Assembly: GCA_012031475.1 (NCBI GenBank)
Contig: JAAUTJ010000090.1
Location: forward strand, 1 to 11,413
Reading direction: 5' to 3'
DNA: 11,413 nt
Source of the DNA: Leptolyngbyaceae cyanobacterium SM1_3_5
GTDB lineage: Bacteria; Cyanobacteriota; Cyanobacteriia; Elainellales; Elainellaceae
The notes beneath the pieces are model-generated. The model saw only the letters and a program-made list of their open reading frames with translations, ran no database searches and was not told where the DNA came from. Of this stretch, positions 6,390 to 11,413 are shown one piece after another (the first letter of the stretch is position 1; each line of letters opens with the position of its first letter). A program made the position numbers and the translations under genes.

Positions 6390-6669
6390 CAAAGCAAGCG
6401 ATCGTAGGGCTACCAGCAAGTTATGGTGGCGATGGGAAGTGGAATAGGCGCAATTGTTATGGCAACTTGGCCTGATCATGAGGGAGATTAGGCTTTCCTC
6501 AGCCAGCGGGCGATCGCAGTATCCAGGGAGAACAACCCGCCGCCATTGACTAAGAAGAAGCCAAACCACATGGCATACAGAGAGTATCAAATGACAATGA
6601 AGCAGTCGGGAGACGACAGCGACAGGGTCTTGCACAATTTTGGTGAAGCGGGTGTGAGAATAGAAAAAA
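6390..6669. other. Gene-poor stretch between padR and the IS256 element
   Basis: No intact gene is visible in these 280 bases. A DoxX-like fragment lies at 6488-6586 on the minus strand. Short open frames on both strands (for example a plus-strand stretch QQVMVAMGSGIGAIVMATW ending near 6490) are not recognisable. No terminator was found after padR. One HIP1 site occurs near 6508, so at least that part is native to the chromosome. Confidence 0.5.
6488..6586 (-). pseudogene. Remnant of a DoxX-like membrane protein C-terminus
   Basis: The minus-strand frame between a stop at 6587-6589 and a stop at 6488-6490 reads YSLYAMWFGFFLVNGGGLF, then SLDTAIARWLRKA. A last helix followed by a glycine-rich G-x-FSLD motif and a short basic tail is typical of the C-terminus of DoxX/DoxD-family membrane proteins. 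No start codon or N-terminal helices are present, so this would be a leftover of a gene lost when mobile elements arrived. The recognition rests on about 30 residues. Confidence 0.4.
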
Positions 6670-6700
6670 GGGTTTGTAAAATAGTTTGTGTCAGCGGTTA
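6670..6700 (+). repeat. IS256 left inverted repeat
   Basis: It starts at ggg and contains AGTTTGTGTCA at 6683-6693, then ggttagaaac. It pairs imperfectly with 7864-7895; the 11-bp core matches exactly. Confidence 0.65.
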
Positions 6701-6743
6701 GAAACAAGATCTAATGAACGACTGAACCAGAGACCTAAAACCC

Positions 6744-7860
6744 ATGACTTTTTCCCCTGAAGTGTTGGACGAACTGCTCAAAGGCTACGAGCATCCCGAA
6801 GACCTACTTGGACAAGGCGGCATCCTCAAACAACTGACCGCTGCCCTGGTGAAACGCTGCTTGAATGCCGAACTCAAGACGCAGTTGGAGGAACAACGCG
6901 CTGCATCGACCGGAACGGTGAATTTGAGCCAGTCATTGTCAAGAAAGGCCAAACCCGATTTGATGGGTTCGATGACAAGATTCTGTCGTTGTATGCACGG
7001 GGGATGAGTACGCGTGACATTCAAGCCCAGTTGCAAGACTTGTATGGCGTTGAGGTCTCGGCAGGGCTAATCTCAAATGTCACTGAAGCGGTGGAAGCCG
7101 AACGGAAACTCTGGCAGAACCGCAGCTTGGACGCCGTTTACCCCATTGTCTACTTTGATGCTTGGTCAAAGTCAGGCAGGACGGGCGCGTCATCAATAAA
7201 GCCATTCACCTCGCCCTCGGCGTGAACTTGGCTGGCACGAAAGAATTGCTGGGGATGTGGATGACCCAGAACGAGTCAGCCAAGTTTTGGCTTGCGGTGT
7301 TCACCGAGTTGCAAAACCGAGGACTCAAGGACATCTTGATTGCTTGCGTGGATGGGTTAACCGGGTTTCCCGATGCGGTTGAAGCGGTCTATCCGCAAAC
7401 GAGTGTGCAGTTGTGCATTGTCCATCTGGTGCGAAACGCTTTGAGCGATGTGTCTTACAAAGACCGCAAAGCCGTTGCTGCCGACTTACGGCTGATCTAC
7501 ACCTCAAGCACCGAAGCTGAGGCCGAGCAGCAGCTTGTGAGCTTTGCCGAAACTTGGGACAAGCAATATCCGACGATTAGCAAATCCTGGCTCAACCACT
7601 GGCAGCGAATTATTCCCTTCTTTGCCTTCCCGCTCGAGATCCGCAAGGCGATCTACACCACGAACGCGATTGAATCGATGAACATGACGCTGCGAAAAGT
7701 ACTCAAACCGCATCGCGCCTTTCCGACCGATGAGTCGGCACTCAAAGTCGTCTATCTGGCGATTGCGAACATCTCGAAGAAATGGACGATGCCCATCCAG
7801 AATTGGAAGCCTGCCTTGAACCGATTTGCGATTGAATTTGGCGACCGCTTTCCCCTCTAA
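6744..7860 (+). pseudogene. IS256-family (mutator type) transposase, inactivated
   Basis: IS256 transposases are DDE enzymes that move the element through a circular intermediate. The start MTFSPEVLDELLKG is typical. After EEQRAAS (about 6905) the frame jumps to RNGEFEPVIVKKGQTRFDG in another frame. The glycine/asparagine-rich stretch expected between them, some tens of residues, is missing, so an internal deletion has occurred. A second break lies at 7162-7163: adding one T would read YFDALVKVRQDGRV. From 7162 to the stop the protein is intact. The catalytic residues are visible: first D in IVYFDA, second D in IACVDGLTGFPDA, and E in TTNAIESMN. Because the pieces lie in three frames, the enzyme cannot be made whole and the copy is immobile by itself. 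Confidence 0.88.
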
Positions 7861-7863
7861 TTT

Positions 7864-7895
7864 CTACCCTTGACACAAACTGATTGACATATCTG
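7864..7895 (-). repeat. IS256 right inverted repeat
   Basis: TGACACAAACT at 7871-7881 is the exact complement of the left-end core. It begins just after the transposase stop at 7860. The outer boundary at 7895 is inferred from the point where IS630-like coding sequence begins. Confidence 0.65.
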
Positions 7896-8252
7896 TTTTC
7901 GCACGTCGATACCGTTTGTTTTCAGCGATTTTTGGATGAGTTCTCCCAGGCGTACCCCGACAGCCTTAACATCGTGCAGGCGGATAACGGGCGGTTTCAC
8001 AAAGGCAAGGAACTGGTTGTGCCACAGAACATCGTCTTATTGTTCCAACCGCCTTACTGCCCAGAGTTGAACCCGATGGAGCGATTGTGGGAACACCTCA
8101 AAGCTGACCTCAAGTGGGCAACCTTTCCAACGCTTGCTCAACTGCAAACTCATGTCGATCAACTGCTCAATGAGTTGACCCCTCCAGGGGTTGCTTCCCT
8201 TACAGGTTATCCCTTTATCCTCAATGCCCTATCTGCCCTCAACACCCTTTAA
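7896..8252 (+). pseudogene. C-terminal fragment of an IS630-type (DDE_3) transposase
   Basis: The fragment opens abruptly at FSHVDTVCFQRFLDEFSQAY, directly against the IS256 right end. It continues with the second catalytic region IVQADNGRFHKGKELVVP and the third, LFQPPYCPELNPMERLWEHLK, both typical of IS630-type transposases. The N-terminal helix-turn-helix half and the first catalytic aspartate are absent. They are not found to the left of the IS256 element either, so that half was deleted. The stop is at 8250-8252. The frame also opens through the IS256 end from a TTG at 7884, but those codons are not native. Confidence 0.85.
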
Positions 8253-8260
8253 ATTGGTAT

Positions 8261-8476
8261 AAGTTGTTTGCTTTGTTGACTTTAGCCCTATGTTGGGCGA
8301 TGCGAACCGGGCTATGGTTGCATCAATGGCAGCCCATTGAAGTTAAAAAACACGGTCGCCGCGCTAAGAGTTTGTTTCGCTTAGGCTTTGATTATCTGGG
8401 CCATTTGGTGCTGAATCCATCTGCGTCTAATGAGTCCGACTTTGTGCAGTCCCTACAACTTTTGTCCTGTACTTAG
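8261..8476 (+). pseudogene. C-terminal tail of an IS4-type transposase
   Basis: The reading KLFALLTLALCWAMRTGLWL, followed by HQ, then KKHGRRAKSLFRLGFDYL and the end LQLLSCT, is the familiar last part of a cyanobacterial IS4-type transposase. The start codon, the DNA-binding part and the catalytic core are missing. The fragment begins a few bases after the IS630-like stop, near a TA dinucleotide at 8259-8260, which fits insertion of the IS630-type element (TA target) into the IS4 gene. An ATG at 8264 opens the frame but is internal. Its last 24 bases overlap the convergent nucleotidyltransferase gene. Confidence 0.8.
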
Positions 8477-8791
8477 ATTTGCGACATAAACAGCTTGAGC
8501 CGTGTCTAAGATTTCTTGGCGACGACTCCAGTTATCGCTTTGCTCGATCGATTTTTTAGTGACAAGATCAACTTCTCGATCGAATAATGCTTGGAGTTCG
8601 CGCTTCATCCGTACCAGTTCTAGAAGTCCCCAAGGCGCATCTTCTGCAAAACTAACCATTACATCAACATCGCTATTCGATCGAAAATCTTCACGCAAAA
8701 CAGAGCCAAACAGAAAGAATTCTTTGATCTTCCACTGTTGGCAAAAGTTGCTTAGTGCTTTCTGCGGGAGTTGGATTGCGAACTGATTCAT
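8453..8791 (-). CDS. MNT-type nucleotidyltransferase, antitoxin-like, without its HEPN partner
   Basis: This is a minimal nucleotidyltransferase of 112 residues. The family signature is complete: GS at 29-30, then SDVDV with D41 and D43, and a third acidic residue D75 in REVDLVT. In HEPN/MNT toxin-antitoxin pairs such proteins inactivate the HEPN ribonuclease toxin, in known cases by adding AMP units to it. The partner gene usually lies directly next to it. Here the position downstream is taken by the IS4 tail, so the HEPN gene is absent from the window. The natural end of such proteins is near RRQEILDTAQAVYVA. The last residues, NLSTGQKL, come from bases that belong to the IS4 end, so the C-terminus is a fusion product. 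The start ATG at 8791 lacks a strong ribosome binding site. Confidence 0.85.
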   Translation of the reverse strand: MNQFAIQLPQKALSNFCQQWKIKEFFLFGSVLREDFRSNSDVDVMVSFAEDAPWGLLELVRMKRELQALFDREVDLVTKKSIEQSDNWSRRQEILDTAQAVYVANLSTGQKL

Positions 8792-8821
8792 TTTCAGGAT
8801 TTCGATCGCGCCTGATCCAAT

Positions 8822-8855
8822 TATGAGTCAACAAGAAATATGAGCCAACAAAAAA
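8822..8855. repeat. Two tandem 17-bp units
   Basis: TATGAGTCAACAAGAAA (8822-8838) is followed directly by TATGAGCCAACAAAAAA (8839-8855), with 15 of 17 bases equal. The second unit runs into the typA terminator. Function is unknown; it may be simple slippage. Confidence 0.6.
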
Positions 8856-8880
8856 GGAGTACGACAACACCGCACTCCTT
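8850..8880 (-). terminator. Intrinsic terminator of typA
   Basis: On the minus strand AAGGAGT (8880-8874) and ACTCCTT (8860-8854) form a 7-bp stem, with two more CG pairs possible after a mismatch. The stem runs into six T (8855-8850). It stands 24 bases after the typA stop. The stem itself is symmetric, but the T run favours the minus strand. Confidence 0.8.
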
Positions 8881-8904
8881 GAGGTTATGAAACTCGATCG
8901 CTTC

Positions 8905-10695
8905 CTACCGCTTCGCCAGCTTTTTGCTCATTTTGCGGAGGCGAATCGATTGGGGCGTGACTTCGAGCAGTTCATCGGGACCAACATATTCGAGGGCGCG
9001 TTCTAGGCTCATGTCGATCGGGGCTTGAAGCTGCACCAGTTCCTCGCCGCCGGAGGCGCGGTGGTTCGTCAGCTGCTTGGTTTTGCAGACGTTGAGTTCC
9101 AGATCTTGCTGGCGATTGTGTTCACCGACGATCATGCCTTTGTAGACTTTTGTTCCCGGCGTGATGAAGAAGACGCCGCGATCTTCGGCGTTTTGCATCG
9201 CGTAGTAGGTGGCGACGCCTTCCTCGAAGGAAATCAGAACGCCGTTGCGACGTGCTTCCACGCTGCCGGAGAGCGGACGGTAATCCAAGAAGCTGTGGTT
9301 CATGATGCCGTCGCCGCGAGTCAGGCGCATGAATTCGCCTCGGAAGCCGATCAAGCCGCGAGCCGGAATGATGAATTCAAGCTGGGTGCGACCGTTGCCG
9401 CTGACGTTCATATCTTGCATTTCGCCGCGTCGCTGACCCAACCGCTCAATGCAGCCGCCGACCGCCACTTCAGGCACGTCGAGAACCAGCAGTTCAAACG
9501 GTTCGCAGGGCTGGCCGTTGACTTCGCGGTAGATCACCTGTGGCTGCGAAACTTGGAACTCGTAGCCTTCGCGCCGCATCGTTTCGATCAGGATGCCAAG
9601 GTGAAGTTCACCGCGACCGGAGACGGCAAATTTATCGGCTGAGTCGGTTTCTTCGACCCGAAGAGCAACATTAGTTTCGAGTTCGCGAAACAGGCGATCG
9701 CGCACCTGCCGAGACGTAACCAGCTTGCCTTCTTGACCTGCAAACGGCGAATCGTTCACCGAAAAAGTCATCTGCAAAGTCGGCTCATCCACCTTGATCA
9801 AAGGCAGAGCTTGCGGATCGTCCACACAGGTAATCGTTTCGCCAATGTTGGCGTTGGCAAATCCGGCGATCGCCACGATGTTGCCTGCCGTTGCTTCCGG
9901 CATATCAATCCGCTTGAGTCCTTCAAAGCCCATCAGCTTCGAGATTTTGCCTTTGACGATCGCGCCTGTTTCCGTCACCAGTGCGGCTTGCTGACCCATC
10001 GTGATGGTGCCGTTGTGGATGCGGCCAATCACAATTCGACCGACATATTCCGAATAGTCCAATGTCGTCACCTGAAGCTGAAGCGGCTTGGTGGCATCGC
10101 CAACCGGAGGCGGAACGTGCCGCAAGATCGCTTCAAACATCGGCTTCATGTCGCTGCTTTCGGCTTCAAGGTCGTCTTTGGCATAGCCCGCCAAGCCTGA
10201 CGCGAACAGATAGGGGAAGTCGCACTGGTCATCGTCTGCGCCCAGTTCGAGGAACAGATCCAAGACTTTATCGATCGCGCCAAACGGATCGGCCTGCGGG
10301 CGATCGATTTTGTTGACAACGACGATCGGACGTAGGCCTTTTTCTAAGGCTTTTTTCAGCACGAAGCGGGTTTGCGGCATGGGACCTTCGTTCGCATCCA
10401 CGATCAGGATGCAGCCGTCCACCATGCCCAAGACGCGCTCGACTTCGCCGCCGAAATCGGCGTGTCCGGGCGTGTCAACAATATTGATTAGCACATCGCC
10501 ATAGTGAACGGCGGTGTTTTTCGCCAAAATCGTGATGCCGCGCTCGCGCTCTAGCGTGTTCGAGTCCATCACGCAGTCTGGAACTTCCTCGCCCTCGCGA
10601 AATGTGCCGGACTGTTTCAGCAGTGCATCAACCAGCGTCGTTTTGCCATGATCAACGTGAGCAATGATGGCGACATTGCGAATGGGCAGCGTCAT
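8905..10695 (-). CDS. typA: Ribosome-associated GTPase TypA/BipA
   Basis: TypA is a translational GTPase of the EF-G/LepA group that binds ribosomes and supports growth and assembly under stress such as cold. The GTPase motifs are all present: G1 AHVDHGKTT at 12-20, G2 ERGITI at 51-56, G3 DTPGH at 74-78, G4 NKID at 128-131 and G5 SGLAGYA near 165. Domain II follows, then the EF-G-like domains and the C-terminal region special to BipA, with GRGELHLGILIETMRREGYE and PARGLIGFRGEF clearly readable. The length of 596 residues is standard. The gene has its own promoter region (a 141-bp gap to the upstream deacylase gene) and an intrinsic terminator, so it is probably monocistronic. The start ATG at 10695 matches the family N-terminus, although the ribosome binding site is weak. 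Confidence 0.97.
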   Translation of the reverse strand: MTLPIRNVAIIAHVDHGKTTLVDALLKQSGTFREGEEVPDCVMDSNTLERERGITILAKNTAVHYGDVLINIVDTPGHADFGGEVERVLGMVDGCILIVDANEGPMPQTRFVLKKALEKGLRPIVVVNKIDRPQADPFGAIDKVLDLFLELGADDDQCDFPYLFASGLAGYAKDDLEAESSDMKPMFEAILRHVPPPVGDATKPLQLQVTTLDYSEYVGRIVIGRIHNGTITMGQQAALVTETGAIVKGKISKLMGFEGLKRIDMPEATAGNIVAIAGFANANIGETITCVDDPQALPLIKVDEPTLQMTFSVNDSPFAGQEGKLVTSRQVRDRLFRELETNVALRVEETDSADKFAVSGRGELHLGILIETMRREGYEFQVSQPQVIYREVNGQPCEPFELLVLDVPEVAVGGCIERLGQRRGEMQDMNVSGNGRTQLEFIIPARGLIGFRGEFMRLTRGDGIMNHSFLDYRPLSGSVEARRNGVLISFEEGVATYYAMQNAEDRGVFFITPGTKVYKGMIVGEHNRQQDLELNVCKTKQLTNHRASGGEELVQLQAPIDMSLERALEYVGPDELLEVTPQSIRLRKMSKKLAKR

Positions 10696-10754
10696 AAGGA
10701 AGTTCCAATGAGAAAAAATGCGGAGCGATCGACTTCTTAAGCAGTTGTTAAGTC

Positions 10755-10784
10755 TTTCTAAAGTTTGCCTTTACACTTGTAAAG
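10755..10784 (-). promoter_or_regulatory. Putative typA promoter with overlapping 16-bp palindrome
   Basis: On the minus strand TTTACA (10783-10778) and TAGAAA (10760-10755) are 17 bp apart, a good sigma-70-like spacing. The -35 box is part of a perfect inverted repeat, CTTTACA-ct-TGTAAAG (10769-10784), which could be an operator. A second small palindrome, CTTTCTAAAG (10754-10763), covers the -10 box. Confidence 0.45.
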
Positions 10785-10836
10785 AAGCCGCAATAATTCT
10801 ATCTTAGCGGGTTGTCGATCGCCCATGTGAACGGAT

Positions 10837-11313
10837 TTAATCTTTTTCTTTCGAGATTTCCCCCACTTTTGGCCGTATTGCCCGCAGATAGTCAGCCGGA
10901 GCGATCAAAATCTGCGTTCCGCGCACCCCTGCCGAGATTGAAATCACGTCAAAAAGCTCGATCAGTTCATCCACGTAAACGGGATAGTCCTTCTTGCAGC
11001 CCAAAGCCGTCACGCCGCCGCGAATGTAGCCTGTGAGCGGCTGAACTTCTTTGAGCGGAACGGTTTCGATTTTGCGATCGCCCGACAGTTGCGCCAACGC
11101 CTTGAGGTCAAGCTGCATACTTCCAGGAATGACGGCGAGACAAATGCCCTGTCGATCGCCCTTCGCGACAAGTGTTTTGAACACCTGCTCTGGCGGCAGC
11201 CCAATTTTCGCCGCCACCGATTCCGCTGCGAGATCATCGGGATCAACTTCGTAGGTTCGCAGTTCGTAGGCGATGCCCAAGCTGTCGAGAATGCGGGCGG
11301 CGTTGGTTTTCAT
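10837..11313 (-). CDS. ybaK: YbaK/EbsC-family aminoacyl-tRNA deacylase
   Basis: YbaK proteins clear mischarged Cys-tRNA(Pro) in trans, acting with prolyl-tRNA synthetase in the cytoplasm; relatives in the family remove other wrong amino acids. The 158-residue length fits YbaK. The start MKTNAARILDSLGIAYELRT matches the family, with the conserved lysine (K46) in QVFKTLVAKGD and the glycine-rich substrate loop GYIRGGVTALGCKK at 95-108. The end includes GVRGTQILIAPADYL, also typical. It precedes typA on the same strand with 141 bp between them, so co-transcription is possible but typA seems to have its own promoter. Which amino acid it removes cannot be told from the sequence alone. Confidence 0.93.
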   Translation of the reverse strand: MKTNAARILDSLGIAYELRTYEVDPDDLAAESVAAKIGLPPEQVFKTLVAKGDRQGICLAVIPGSMQLDLKALAQLSGDRKIETVPLKEVQPLTGYIRGGVTALGCKKDYPVYVDELIELFDVISISAGVRGTQILIAPADYLRAIRPKVGEISKEKD

Positions 11314-11341
11314 TGCGGGAGCGCAAACTGGGCGATCGTCA

Positions 11342-11359
11342 CTTTAGCGAGATCTAAAG
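11342..11359. promoter_or_regulatory. Inverted repeat upstream of ybaK
   Basis: CTTTAG and CTAAAG are separated by 6 bp, about 30 bases before the ybaK start. It resembles the CTTTA-type palindromes before typA. It may be part of the ybaK promoter; no clear -35/-10 pair could be fixed. Confidence 0.25.
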
Positions 11360-11413
11360 AGGGAGCGATCGTCTTTGGTGAACTTCTCGCTAGGGTTAAA
11401 TCTGGTGTAATGA

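Larger units (their letters stand above)
6670..7895 (+). mobile_element. Decayed IS256-family insertion sequence
   Basis: The element is about 1.2 kb, a normal size for IS256, and encloses one broken transposase. Its ends carry imperfect inverted repeats: the core AGTTTGTGTCA at 6683-6693 recurs as TGACACAAACT at 7871-7881, with further partial matches on both sides. The exact outer ends are estimates. No 8-9 bp target duplication is visible in the flanks, which fits later deletion on one side. There is no HIP1 site inside. Confidence 0.75.

Noticed and set aside
6261..6707. 148-codon minus-strand frame between padR and IS256
   Set aside because: It overlaps the end of padR and the IS256 end and shows no family features; the DoxX-like reading is in another frame.
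6655..7910. Target site duplication around the IS256 element
   Set aside because: The flanks gaatagaaaaaa and ttttcgcacg share no 8-9 bp direct repeat.
9025..10316. Plus-strand open frames of up to 205 codons inside typA
   Set aside because: Antisense shadows of a highly conserved gene; histidine- and arginine-rich readings are typical of such shadows.

Overview
The window is cyanobacterial. The octamer GCGATCGC (HIP1) occurs at least fifteen times outside the mobile DNA, and the gene content (DevBCA-type exporter, TypA, several IS families common in filamentous cyanobacteria) agrees. A filamentous, Leptolyngbya-like genome would fit, but the species cannot be told from this sequence.

Left part (1-1190): a doubtful partial minus-strand gene at the edge, then a plus-strand pair: a small GIY-YIG nuclease-fold protein and a small protein made of two ~40-residue helical repeats. 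Each gene carries the same 25-bp insertion near its 3' end (626-650 and 1020-1044). Removing 25 bp from each restores a compact gene with its own stop (at 666-668 and 1102-1104). As the sequence stands, both C-termini are frameshifted. This is the most unusual structure in the window.

Efflux block (1185-6389): a minus-strand operon in the order devB-like membrane fusion protein, 14-TM MFS drug exporter, devC-like permease, devA-like ATPase. Gaps between genes are 41, 26 and 9 bp. A PadR-family regulator is transcribed divergently. A near-perfect 12-bp-arm palindrome in the 93-bp gap is the likely operator. The padR gene is broken at an A6 run, and the MFS gene has a short stretch that reads better in another frame.

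Mobile-element graveyard (about 6400-8480): a short DoxX-like C-terminal remnant, then a decayed IS256-family element, then the C-terminal half of an IS630-type transposase, then the C-terminal tail of an IS4-type transposase. The order suggests successive insertions with loss of the left-hand parts. There is no HIP1 site here. A MNT-type nucleotidyltransferase (minus strand) abuts the IS4 tail, and its usual HEPN partner is missing.

Right part (8850-11413): the housekeeping genes typA/bipA and a ybaK/EbsC-type aminoacyl-tRNA deacylase, both on the minus strand. typA has a clear intrinsic terminator and a plausible promoter overlapped by a 16-bp palindrome.

Several reading-frame breaks sit at or near homopolymers (T7 at 72-78, A6 at 6040-6045, TT at 7162-7163), so assembly error must be excluded before calling them biological. 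The twin 25-bp insertions cannot be explained that way.
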